Shown: one piece after another, positions 54,176 through 64,000 of the stretch
Layout of the letters: every line of letters starts with the position of its first letter
How positions within the stretch are numbered: the first letter of the stretch is position 1
NCBI GenBank assembly: GCA_029378245.1
Contig: JARKIF010000049.1
Location: 286,165 to 350,164, forward strand
Direction of reading: 5' to 3'
DNA from: Roridomyces roridus
Taxonomy: Eukaryota; Basidiomycota; Agaricomycetes; Agaricales; Mycenaceae
Length of the DNA stretch: 64,000 bases
Notes under the pieces: model-generated
Told to the model about the DNA's origin: nothing
Database searches by the model: none
Seen by the model: only the letters and a program-made list of their open reading frames with translations
Program-made: the position numbers and the translations under genes

Positions 54176-56675
54176 CTAGTCCTTAGCACTGGCGTTGTAA
54201 AGCGGGCAGAGTTGGTCCCACGCAGCTGATAACGCAGGGCATCAGTTCAATTCGAAAGGTATGGAATGGCTGCTCACGAGGCGGGTGCTCCGTTGCGATC
54301 TTGGGGATGTTTTCAGCGAGGACGACGGCCAACCCGCTGATGGGAAGATATCTCGGGTCAGAAATCGAAAGAAACCGCCGTATTGAATGGCGAGGAGATC
54401 TAGAGATGAGTACTCACATCTGTAAATGCCAGTCGATGTGACAGTGGAGGAACCCTGCAAACGAGGAATCAGCCTTTGCTCTCCCACCGTATTGACAAGG
54501 GCTTACAAGGCCCGGCATTGTCGGTGAAGAATCTACGCGTATGTAGGTATGCTTGAAAGGAGTAGAAGTGGAATTTAGTGCTTACCGGAAGGTCGTATTA
54601 TCCGTGGCTAGAGGACCAGTCGAAACTACGTCTCTGATAACCTGCCCCACAAAGGAATAGTCAGTCAGCTTTCGTGGAGTATGAGTAGGGACGAACCGGA
54701 TTATTGTAGTTGTAGGTTGAATTCCCGGCACTCCGGACCACGTGGAAGTTGTGCTGAACAGCAGCACTTCAGTATCTGTACGGAGAACGACGGAATCGAC
54801 GTACGCCATGTAGATGGAAAGGGTGCTGGAATAGCCCAGTCAGAATAGATGAGAGTGGGAAGTTTGGGTGACTCACTGGAGCACCAGGTGATCCACCCGG
54901 GATGCTGATCTCGATCGCTTTGTTGGGCGGAAGCTCGTATATACTTCCAGGCGGCAACAGATCCGCAGCAGAGTGAGCGCCGGACAAAATCTGAAGCAGC
55001 ACCGGAGCCGTCGGCGGCACAAAGGGCTGTTCGACTCTCGTTCATTCATCGAAGAAAGGAAAGAAATACAAGGGACGCACAACACCGTTAACAGCCAACT
55101 GCGTCCCCGTGAACGTGATCTGCAAGTTCAAATTCACATCCGCTCCACCGGGATGCGGCGCGCCTGGAACAGCCGTGTTCACCAGCGGGTGAAGGTTCGT
55201 TTCAATCAAAGGGTTGCTCGAGGTAGAGGCGGTGGTCGTGGGATTCGCGTTGGGCGCGCCGGCGTATCGAAGGATGGCGCTGTTGATGCCGTTGGCAAAG
55301 CCCGTGTTGCCAAGGTTCGGCTGGGCGCGGACCCAGTAGTTGGAGACAGCTTGGTTGGCGGTGAGGACGAAGGAATAGCGTTGGCCCGCTGAAAGCATTC
55401 GTGTTAGAAAGTGGAAAGGCTTCAGGATGAAGTCGCACCGAAGATCTGGATAGAGTCGACGGTGAGGGGCTTGGTGTTGACTCCGTCGACTTCGATAATG
55501 GTAAAAGTGTGTCCGTCGATGCTAGACAGGAATTCAGAACCCATGTAGCAGGTGAAAACATCATGCTAATTACCTGAATACCCAATTCGGGTCACATGAG
55601 GTAGAAACCAGGCGGAATCTATAGCGCTTGCCGTGTGTGACACTGATGACCGCCAAAGGAGAGGAAGGTCCGCCTGCATAGCGACCCAGGCCGTTGACTG
55701 GTGGCGGGAGCATCAGTACCAACGACATCTACACAAAGGCGCGTACTCAGAGTTGAATTGAAGGTCGGGATCAAGGGTGCCGAGGGAGACGGGAAGTGAT
55801 ACCAGTCAGCCAAGGTGATCACGGTGGACTCTGTGCGGCGGGTCGTTATAACAGCAGATGACATACACATATGTTGAACAAACCGTCGTCGATATCTGTA
55901 GCGAAGGCCCGTCAGCTCGGGGCACCACCCTGAATTCGAAACTTTCGCTCACCGTACAAATGCTTCTGCGGATCATTCGGATCGTACACGACGAATGGCC
56001 CGCGCAAGCCATCACAGTATTGTGTCGCTGAAAGAAAGATGAGAGACCGATTAACTGATTGGGACCACGAAGCACGCGTACCTAAATGGCTGTGGTACCA
56101 GAACGTGCCTATATTCACCCACTGTCAGTACACAAGAGGGCGGAGGATTACGGGACATCATGCCTGCTTGACCCCTATGACTAGGATCAGAAAGTCCGTA
56201 AACAAGGGAGATGTTTTCACTCACGGAACGGCGAAGTCGTAGAGGAAGGAGTTGCCCGGAACGATGGGGCACTGCGTGACGAAGGCGGGTCCATCGTCCC
56301 AGTTCGTGCCAGCCTGGAAGAAGCCGTGCCAATGCTGTGGATCGTTTAGAGAATGTCGAGTTGAGAAGGAATGTGCACGGACAATACTGGTGCTTTTGAG
56401 CATGGTGCTGTCCGTGAGATGGTCGATCACGTTGAGCTGGAATGTATCTCCCTTGTTCCCCCGGATGAGAGGGCCGGGGAACACGCCATCGGCGAGGACA
56501 GACCTGTTTGCGAGTTCAACGTGTGATTGAGGGAGGACACAGGGCGAACGTACGATCTAGAGAAGCCATCAGGGGAGATGACCTTGTTTGAGATCGTCAA
56601 CGGGGTGTTGGGGCCGATCGCAGCCAGTGTTCCCCATGCAAGGGAGAGAGGGACGAAGGCGACTGAGAGAATCAT
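54176..56675 (-). CDS. Laccase (secreted multicopper oxidase)
   Basis: It oxidises phenols and related substrates with four copper ions, reducing oxygen to water, outside the cell. It starts at ATG 56675 with a signal-peptide-like [18 protein letters not shown], and many introns of about 50 bp interrupt the gene. All four copper signatures are visible: L1 [19 protein letters not shown]2 [21 protein letters not shown]3 HPFHLHG joined across an intron to [19 protein letters not shown], and L4 [14 protein letters not shown]. The C-terminus is [14 protein letters not shown], with TAG at 54176-54178. Potential N-glycosylation sites such as NSTYNYN and NTTF occur. The catalytic set looks complete, so this is likely an active typical basidiomycete laccase. 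Confidence 0.93.
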
Positions 56676-56716
56676 CGAAAACTAGAGATCCTGGGTAAGG
56701 CACCGTGCATCGCAGC

Positions 56717-56722
56717 TTTATA
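56717..56722 (-). promoter_or_regulatory. TATA box of the laccase gene
   Basis: TATAAA on the minus strand lies 42 bp before the laccase ATG at 56675. Confidence 0.55.
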
Positions 56723-58469
56723 CAGAACGGAGGTCCTTGTTTTGGGGAAATTCCGAGACCCAATATTAGGATCCCATGGTAAGAATCCTGACCGGAAATG
56801 TGATATTAGAGTTCCAAGAATAACGAGGAGTGCGGAGCAATCACGCCGTCTTGTCCATGATGCGAGCCTGTTGATGTCGTTCGCCGGGAGTTGCCTGGAA
56901 CTGTGAACAAGCTTAATGATGAAGTGAATGGGTGGTGAATGGGCGACACACTGATAAATGATTCTACGATTAATTTCGCATTTGTGGATGCACGTCTGTC
57001 GTTCCTGAAACCTGGGGACAGTCAGCCACACGTTAATGTCTGACTTGTACATCCATGAAGCCACCGTTTACCGTCGAAATCAGCGCAGAAAAACTAGATG
57101 GAGGGAGGAAGCAAGAGCGATCATGCTTGTTGCTGTTTGGCGATGTGAGTCATCCTCAAGTCATCCCTTGCTCCTGACCATCACCACCGTCCGACTCCGA
57201 CTTCTCCCCAGGCCCTGGATGCATTTCAACCGGAAATCTAGTGATCCTGGGTTAGCCTAACGGATACGATGAAACGACATTCGATCCCGCTTTCATCTTT
57301 TGTGGCGCCGATTCCCGAACGCACCTTCTGCGGCTTTCCCAGTGATACACTCGGTAACTCCGAGAAAAATATGCACCAATCAAGCTAACCGCGGCTATTT
57401 TCGGGCCTACGTCGTTTCAAACCTCGCCTGTATGCTCACGGCCAGAACAGAACAAATGGATACCGCCCGCGCCGCCCGGATTCAACTTTGAACGTTCCAG
57501 GCACGCATAGACTGTAGCATTTTGCGCAAATGGAACACATTGAAAACCTATTTCCGATGCCATGGATACTTCATACCAAAGCCCTTTGACGCAAGACCTC
57601 GAAGGAACACGTTTCTCATCCAGATTCCACATTTCGGAACCCACACGGAATGTATTCAGTTTCTTGTCACGACCGTCATCGACGGAGGCTTCCCGCAAAG
57701 TTCACCGAAGGTGAGTAAGTTCAACGATCACAACCGCTGGACCCTCGTTCTAGAATGCTACATCCGAAGTACTCGGGACAACATTTACCACGGCTACATA
57801 CCTGAGCCTCATTTGCGGCGCCTTAAACTGCGGTGGAAAGTTGAATTCGATGCGCTATTAATACGCCATTGCAGACATCTCGCATTCAATCGTTTGCAGA
57901 ATCAGGATTCAGTTGTTGGTGGCGAGATCCTCTTCTTCGCATCATTCATTCATGTCCGAATGTGTGAACGCCGCACCTCAGGCCTCCTCGTATGTCGACT
58001 TCTCCTGGGTGTTCCGAACTGGTCTCGCTGATCATGCAATGGCGGAAGTTGAACGGACATCAGGCTGCGGTACCGCGCGAGAGAATTGAGTGACACTATC
58101 CAATCTGCGCGGGCGCGATGTCAAGGCCAGGAATCCGGGAAGTATTGGGTGCTGCAACACTTTCCCCACAGAAATTCCATACACGTGCCTGGAATCGGGC
58201 GGTCAAGTCATAGATGGGACTAGGAACTAGGCGGCTCTGGCGGTTTCAGGTTAACTGGGACGATTCGGAATGCCGTGAGGGGCAAGTATAGGTATAAGTG
58301 GCAGGATGTTCCAAAATATTTTCCGTCGTCTAGATAAATATAATGCATCTCCTGTTTGTCATGATCGGGACTCGCCCTGAACCTGACCTCCCTCATCGCA
58401 ACCAAGCGACTCCAGTGCGGCAACCCCCAAACCCGGGCAACCTTGCCCAGAATGAATCCCTCCACGCAT

Positions 58470-58745
58470 CGTGCCTCTCCAAATGCTAATGCTTCGTCTG
58501 TTTCGAATCCAGAGAGGGTCTTGCGTCTGCCGAGAGGACAGTTTTTGTGGGGTTATATGCGTACCGTCCCCGGCGACCTCACCCCCCCTCCTCGCAATCA
58601 TGCCAGGCCCACTCCAAATGCTGCTGCGATGAATGGCTTCTTCAGATCCATTCCCCCGGATGTTTCTGGCTCGGATTTAGACAGGGCCTTAGACTTGGAG
58701 TCATCTAACTCGAACATTGCGGGTTATATCCGTACGCCTAAATCG
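58470..58745 (+). repeat. Two diverged units of a tRNA-like repeat
   Basis: Two stretches (58470-58565 and 58600-58745) share CTCCAAATGCT, an altered TCGAATCCAGASAGGG-type core and GGGTTATATSCGTAC endings. The first core is close to the B-box repeat seen at 4840-4900 and 45915-45965, so all probably belong to one family. Confidence 0.4.
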
Positions 58746-59166
58746 AGAGCTCGCGCTGTTGAAACTTGCATGCCTGCGGTGCTGTGAGCTCGCATCCTTG
58801 TTCTTTTCCAGTAGTTACTAATGTAAACCGGTGTCGTCAAAAATCGTGACAGTCAGGCACATCCGAATTGCCTTAGGCTTATGCCGACCATTGATCCTGG
58901 TTTGAATCCAAGCATGCGCAGTGCTATGAGTTGGATAGGAGACCGTATTTTTCCGATTTATTGTCTTGCTCTTTTTAAAATACAGGTGGGCGAGGGTTGG
59001 CCGGCCATGAAACATTTCATGTTTTCAACCAAAAGCACGTGATATCACAATCAGTCAGGTTCGTGCTGCTGTAGACGCATGGACAGCTCACAGCAGGGGT
59101 TTGAAATTCCTTGCACTTGGTTTCTTTCTCCCCGAGAACAAAAACGGTGAATTCTTCCGATTCAGG

Positions 59167-59265
59167 CTGGGTCCCAGAGCGGATTCGAACCGCTGGTGAC
59201 CTGCAGGCTCAAGAGTCAATTTTCCTATGAAATGGGACCTACCATAAGCCGGATGAGCTTCCAAC
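59167..59265 (-). other. tRNA-like sequence (possible pseudo-tRNA)
   Basis: On the minus strand GGTCCCA can pair with TGGGACC, and the T-arm AGCGG, TTCGAAT, CCGCT is perfect. An A-box-like AAGCTCATCCGG lies further upstream. The anticodon arm does not fold cleanly (TTGACTCTTGAGCCTGCAGG), so I cannot assign an amino acid. The 3' half resembles 2430-2472. Confidence 0.4.
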
Positions 59266-59388
59266 CTTATTGACTAAGATTGAGGGGGAAGCAAGAATGT
59301 TCAATGTAAAATGCAGGGTTTCGGTCTCGGAAACCGACCAGGCGCATCAACTCATGCAATTTGTTCCAAGAAACTTACATTCGACATC

Positions 59389-60752
59389 TTACCACACCAA
59401 GCCCGTCAAATCTACGTTGGCCAATCTTTGCCTCTGCTTGCACTCCTCCTTGTGGTCGCACCAATGTGCCTTCTGACACGCTCGCGAGCAATACCAGTCC
59501 TACGTCGTCACAGAGAGGCGACATGAGAGAACGATGGGAAACCCACCTGCTTACACCCCGCGCACTTCTGCCACTGCGCAATGCGCTCTTCCTTTTTTTG
59601 CAGGAAGGATCACTGCATGGACGAAAGACATGATCCTTCACGACGGGGTCGTTGCTGATCCAATCCCACGGACCCGGCTGCGACCAGAGGCCCTGCGCGA
59701 GCCACAGATGGTCTCGAGCATCCTCGAGCCCGTTGATGGTCCGCGTCGCGTGGGTGTCTACGTCGACTACTGGAGGATAAACACCATCAATAAATACAGA
59801 TTGAACACCACGTACCGCGCTCCTTGAACTTGCCCAGCACTTTGATCAACACCGCCGGAAATTTGGAGACAGCGAGATGGAGGTACTGCCTTGCGAGCTC
59901 GGAGTCGCCATCCACAGTGAAGGCTGCGAGGGCAGCGGAGTAAATCGTCTGCAGGTTCATGAATGGGTTGGTAACATCCTCTAGCTCCTCGGGCGTCATC
60001 GCCGCGCGATTCGGGGGAGCAAAGTCAACCTCGGATCCACGGGGCGGTCCACCGCTCTCCAGCCATGCCCGGGCAAAGTAGAGGGCGTCCACAGGCCGTC
60101 CGGCATGTAGTAGGAGCGGACCCATCCATCCCTGGTGTCCCAGGTTGTCTGATTCGCAGAGGCGGAGGATCTCGATGTTAGTCGCTCTGTCAGGGAGAAA
60201 TGAGTCGCATGTAACGAGTAGTCATGGGAGTCGTACGCTGCCTCTTGCCAGCGTTGTGAGCTGATATAGGTACGAGTCAGCATTGAAAGGAGTCGCATGT
60301 ATGGGCGGGTGGCGAGGATTCCCCAGAAGTTTGGGGCGCCCTGCCTGGACGTCAATTCGAAGCAGTCGGGTCCCAGGAAGCGTTTCAAGTGCGTACGGCC
60401 TGGAGAAAAGCTCAATGCCATTATCGCTTCAAGCGATCATGGTAACACACCGATGGCCTCCGATGTCGTCAAGAACCCGATCTGAGCGTCAGGCGTCGGC
60501 ATAGTAGACGACAGAGCTACACAAGCATCGAGATTGTTGGGGGTCCTCGATGGCCTTGACGAGGAACGGAATGGCCTCTTTCGTTTTGCGTTCTTGAGTA
60601 GCTCGTGTGCGCGTCTGTAGCTTCGGGGGTTTCAGATGCTTTGCATGGGCGCAACTTGTGGCAAGTGAGGCGCACTTGTACTCTGACTCCTTTGAGATCG
60701 TGCCTCCTCCAATACCCTTGACGCCCTCCAGCCCGAATCCTGGGAAAGACAT
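59389..60752 (-). CDS. MYND-type zinc-finger protein
   Basis: It starts at ATG 60752 (MSFPGFGLEGVKGIGGG). A long helical region follows with PFLVKAIEDP, LGPDCFELTSRQG, FWGILATRPYMRLLSML and LARQYLHLAVSKFPAVLIKV. It leads to a C-terminal MYND finger (CSDPSC, QKCAGCKQ, WYCSRACQKAHWCDHKEEC), matching an agaric-specific protein architecture I recognise. Introns include one at about 60187-60236 and one inside the MYND finger (GTGGGT...CGTAG, about 59490-59537). At about 59605 a run of seven A puts CSDPSC out of frame with EERIAQWQKC by one base; eight A would restore it. This is either a real lesion or a sequence error. The proposed stop is TAA at 59389-59391 after DLTGLVW. Confidence 0.65.
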
Positions 60753-61159
60753 GGTGGTGGGAGACAAAGAGAACACGAGGCACTGCTGACAAAGGCTGTT
60801 GATATTTGTCCTTGTGTGAGAATCGGATCAGAACAGGCTTCCGAGACTTTCTTTTTGAACCTTGGGTTTTTTCCCAGAAATTCCTGTCCACCGAGTTCCG
60901 GCTTAGATCCTGGAGCATGTCACGGACAGAGGGTATATGACTCAAGTATGGACGGCACTTGACAACATCCAAGGAGATTTTGAACTCGGACGGCGTCCGT
61001 GCGAGGAAGCGGAGGCTATAGAAGAGTTTTTGAGGAACAATACTCTAGATGACATTGTGCATATGTTAAATAACAGCAGTGGCCTTGAAATATCGAGACA
61101 AGTCCGAAAAAAATTGGGACATTCAGTGAGGTAACATCGTAACGGGGACATTCAACACG
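60753..61159. other. Intergenic, no gene
   Basis: Upstream region of the MYND gene. A short plus-strand frame at 60937-61134 has no family features. Confidence 0.35.
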
Positions 61160-62820
61160 TTGAGCGTACGGTGCCTTGAGCTTCAGCACGATCTAGAGAG
61201 CCTGTACCTGAGTCGTTGGGTCAGCGACTCGATAAACCCAGTCGAAATGACACGAACCCGTACTCATATGCACATCTATCACAGCTATTCCCCACGTTCA
61301 ACAAAAGCTATTCTGCGCACGCGTCCCGATGTGAATCCGCATCCCCCGCGCAGCCAACGCACGCAAGGCCGGGACATTCACCAGCGGCATACCATCGGTA
61401 GGATCAAGCCGATACGCAGGCCAAAAGAGACTGAAGGATTCGAGCCGAGCGTGCCCTGCATCTGCGTCGGAGGAGGACGACTCGCATCTGGAATCAAGCG
61501 CCTGGAGGAGCGTATCACCCACCCGATCCGACAGCGCCTCCGAGAGGACGAACGTCCGGAGGCGAGGTACAAAGTCGGGCGAGGTACGCCGGCCCAACGC
61601 ATGAATGATATCAGGCCGGAACTCTCTGTTGATGTTGATGTGCGGCCCTGGGACGGTGAGTTCCAACGTCGTGAGCGCCGTAAGGTGGTGGAACCAATTG
61701 CACAGGAGCGGTGGGCGACAGTCTGACTGCGAAGGATCGCAGTGTGTGAGATACACGAGACAGGAATGGGATGATACTTCTATCGAGGCCGGGCCAGCAC
61801 CTCGCTTGGATGCTCACGCTTGGATGCTCATTTTCTCCAAGGCCGGAACGGCGAGGAGGGTAGGATGCTCTCGTCGTGCCGTTGAGTGGATACGGTGAGA
61901 GACACGAGGGAAAGAGTTGATGCAGTTGTGGTTCTCCTGCTTCTGGCATCGCCTCGTTCTGAGATCAAAGGTATCTTGGCGCTTGAACTCTGGAGGGCCG
62001 GCGCCTGCCGAAGAAGCCTGGATAGCATTCCGCGCGGGACGCCTGCGCTAGCTCCAGCGTCCGTTCCAATTGCCCCCACGGGTAGGTCCTAGAGCAGCGA
62101 GGGCGACACCGACTTGAGTGCCAGATGACGAAGGGCGGGAGCGGCGTAGGGTTTGAATATCTGGATGGGGCCCTCGTTCCTGTCTGCGCGGCAGAAGATG
62201 AAGATACGAAGAGTTTCGAGCACAGGCAATAATGGAACTGGATCCGGAGTGCGGAGGCCCCTTTGGAGGTCGTGTACTGCAGGTACTGCAATCGCGAGGC
62301 GTGGTTATGAATGAGCATGTCCAGGTGAGCGGAGGATTCAAGCGACGTAGTGAATACCGAGAGTAATAGGACGAGTGCCGGAACGTTTGAGCCACGATTC
62401 GAGCGCGGGATAGTGCGTTTGGATGATAGGATCGCGCAGAAACCAGATCGTGTCCCACAGCGCGGGGTGGACAAAGCCACGTCCCTCCAGTACCGGCAGA
62501 CGCAGATAAGAAGCAGTGGTGTGCTGTTATAGCCAAAGGATGGGTATGCGTCGAAACACCACTGGAAAATTTCAGCAGTGATTTCGGGGGCCAGGGTGAG
62601 CACTGAGGACGGGATAGGTGACGAGATTGAGCTCGGAAAGGATGTTGGAGCGCCTGCTGCGGAGGTCGTCGAGAGCGTCGGCATTGTTGGCTTGAGAGAC
62701 GCTTTCGTTGAGCTCGTACAGCTGTTGTCGCAGTTCGCGGCGTCGCTCAGGCTGCATGGTCGTAGGAAGCAAGACGGGATTTTGATTGCCGACCGTGCGA
62801 CAAATTCTTGGGCCAATCAC
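61160..62820 (-). pseudogene. F-box/LRR protein (F-box C, right copy), frameshifted
   Basis: The N-terminus (MQPERRRELRQQLYELNESV) continues through SRRSNILSELNLVTYPVL and is followed, in another frame, by TLAPEITAEIFQWCFDAYPS and LLLICVCRYWRDVALSTP, the usual F-box layout. A further shift occurs right after STP, where one C appears to be missing before GCGCTGTGGG. The C-terminal segment (DFVPRLRTFVLSEALSD to GTRAQNSFC, 61298-61756) is open. It is the mirror partner of 1118-2205 but carries the 5' part that the left copy lacks. Several shifts make it a pseudogene. Confidence 0.7.
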
Positions 62821-63260
62821 GAGCTCTCCTGCATCTGCGTCGAGAAATCCGAATCGCTTTCCGCCGCGCGTCTATGATTTCCGGCCGAGCGCTAGCACCC
62901 TCCACCCGCACTTGCCCGCCCTTTGTCAGTACGGCTGTTCCTGTCCAGCTGACTCAGGACTGACTGTCACTAAGTATTCCACCGACATGACGATACATCG
63001 GATTCCCTCTCCATGTCGCGCCCCTGCCCCTTTCTTGCTTTCGTCATTGTGCCATTGTTATACCCCGATTGCCAGGGACTTGCACGTGTTCGCATCCAAG
63101 ATACTGGCCCCCGCGTCGACTCAGGAACAATGGCTGGCCCAAGCCCTATCACTGCTCCCAGGCGGTACTGCTTTGTTCTCGCGGCGAACAATTGTGCGGG
63201 TTCATGCTTCAGCCTCAAATGAAATTCAGTGACCTCTGGCCACGCATTGTCTGAGGGACC

Positions 63261-63268
63261 TATATAAG
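63261..63268 (+). promoter_or_regulatory. Possible TATA box of F-box D
   Basis: TATATAAG lies 113 bp before the ATG at 63382. Confidence 0.4.
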
Positions 63269-63381
63269 TGCCGAGTGACTTGAGGGCTTTCCACCAACTC
63301 TCCTCCGTCCCCGCATTTCTTGAAATAATCGTACGTGGTCGATTCACTTGAATCGTTGCGAACGCTGACCACAATAACAGC

Positions 63382-64000
63382 ATGGATATCGACAACAGTC
63401 CCATCGGACATCTGCCCCCCGAAATTCTCGAGGTCATCTTCCGACTTTTCATCGCATCTTTAGCCCACTGGCCGAGATCGACGCGATCTGCTCAGTCGTG
63501 TCTGTCCGCGGTGGCACGCCATCTGCAACAGTACGCCGCTGCTCGGACACAGCCCTATTTTCACCGCTCCAAATCCCCTTCGTGAACAGCGAAATATATC
63601 GACAATCCTCTCACGCTCGGACGGTCTCCCGGTGTCTGTCATAATCGACATGATCAGTCGTCCGGAGCACGCTCCAGAGGCCGTCCTCGAATACCAACCG
63701 CTTTGGACGTCAGGACAGCTGGAGAACCTCGTCCTCGCTGTTCAACGCGCGGTGACGTCGTTCCACACGCCCCAGACATGCCAAAATTCCCCCTCCTCGC
63801 CTCGCTCGACATTACCATGACAGACGATTGCGAGGAGCCGTCTGATGCTGGCCCGGGAGAAATCTTTCTCAGTTCCTGTCCCTCTCTGCGGACCTTCTCC
63901 CTCACCGTGCAGAACACCTCCTCCCTGCGCGCATCCCCAACTCCCACTCCATCAACTAACCTCTCTCACGCTGGTCACCCCTATCCAAGACATGGCGCTC
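63382..64000 (+). CDS. F-box protein D, 5' part, cut by window end
   Basis: ATG 63382 opens MDIDNSPIGHLPPEILEVIF, a clear F-box start. Family-like segments follow in shifting frames: DAICSV near 63480, and SVIIDMISRPEHAPEAVLEY near 63635. I could not place introns that connect them, so the gene may be damaged or the splicing is complex. The gene runs beyond base 64000. Confidence 0.5.

Larger units (their letters stand above)
56723..59388. other. Intergenic stretch with tRNA-like repeats
   Basis: I see no confident protein gene. An open frame at 57528-58031 lacks an in-frame ATG at its start and any motif. Repeated material lies at 58470-58745 and a tRNA-like sequence at 59167-59265. Confidence 0.4.

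Noticed and set aside
57528..58031. Open frame of up to 169 codons near 57.5-58.0 kb
   Set aside because: No in-frame ATG at its start, no recognisable motif and no supporting promoter or splice pattern.
58443..58787. Open frame of 114 codons with repeated Pro/Asn-rich segments
   Set aside because: It overlaps two diverged copies of a tRNA-like repeat, so the apparent repetition in the protein is repeat DNA.
1..64000. Bacterial operon interpretation and non-ATG starts
   Set aside because: Short introns with GT-AG ends interrupt nearly all recognisable genes, and TATA boxes and fungal families dominate; frames starting at GTG, CTG or TTG were therefore not taken as gene starts.

Overview
The window is nuclear DNA of a filamentous fungus, most probably a mushroom-forming basidiomycete (Agaricomycetes). 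The signs are genes with many introns of about 45-60 bp, several divergent F-box/leucine-rich proteins, a secreted laccase, a CAP59-type (GT69) mannosyltransferase, a MYND-finger protein of a type I know from agaric genomes, and an NB-ARC/TPR (NLR-like) protein with near-identical repeats. I cannot name the species.

The dominant structure is a very large inverted duplication. The left arm (about 2853-21366) and the right arm (about 28508-48332) carry the same ten loci in mirror order around a unique spacer of about 7.1 kb (21367-28507). From the outside in they are: tRNA-Ser, F-box A, MFS permease, FAD monooxygenase, nicotinamidase, amino-acid permease, NB-ARC/TPR protein, CAP59 mannosyltransferase, F-box B and a PLP aminotransferase. 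The spacer holds a damaged F-box-like gene, an armadillo-repeat gene and the 5' half of the aminotransferase. The left arm carries only the 3' half of the aminotransferase, so the right arm looks like the source and the left arm the copy.

The arms have since decayed separately. Left-only damage: a frameshift in the FAD monooxygenase, a frameshift in the amino-acid permease, a deletion of about 400 bp plus a frameshift in the MFS gene, and a TA-flanked transposon of about 1.1 kb upstream of the NB-ARC gene. Right-only damage: a hAT-type miniature element in F-box A, a 965-bp inverted-repeat element in the TPR array, another hAT-type element of 631 bp, and a 1-nt frameshift in the MFS gene. One apparently undamaged copy of most genes survives, sometimes left and sometimes right; the MFS gene is broken on both sides. 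Inside each arm the NB-ARC gene sits between two direct copies of a segment of about 390 bp from the permease/CAP59 tail-to-tail junction, so its arrival predates the inverted duplication.

Nicotinamidase, FAD monooxygenase and the MFS permease are adjacent and could form a small nicotinamide/nicotinate uptake and catabolism group; this is inference. Outside the arms, a decayed F-box gene lies at both ends in mirror orientation (1118-2205 and 61160-62820). The right flank also carries a four-helix MARVEL-like membrane protein, a striking 88-aa cysteine-rich protein built on CDPxC units, a complete laccase, a MYND-finger protein and the start of another F-box gene cut by the window end. Several tRNA-like sequences with B-box motifs probably belong to tRNA-derived short interspersed repeats.
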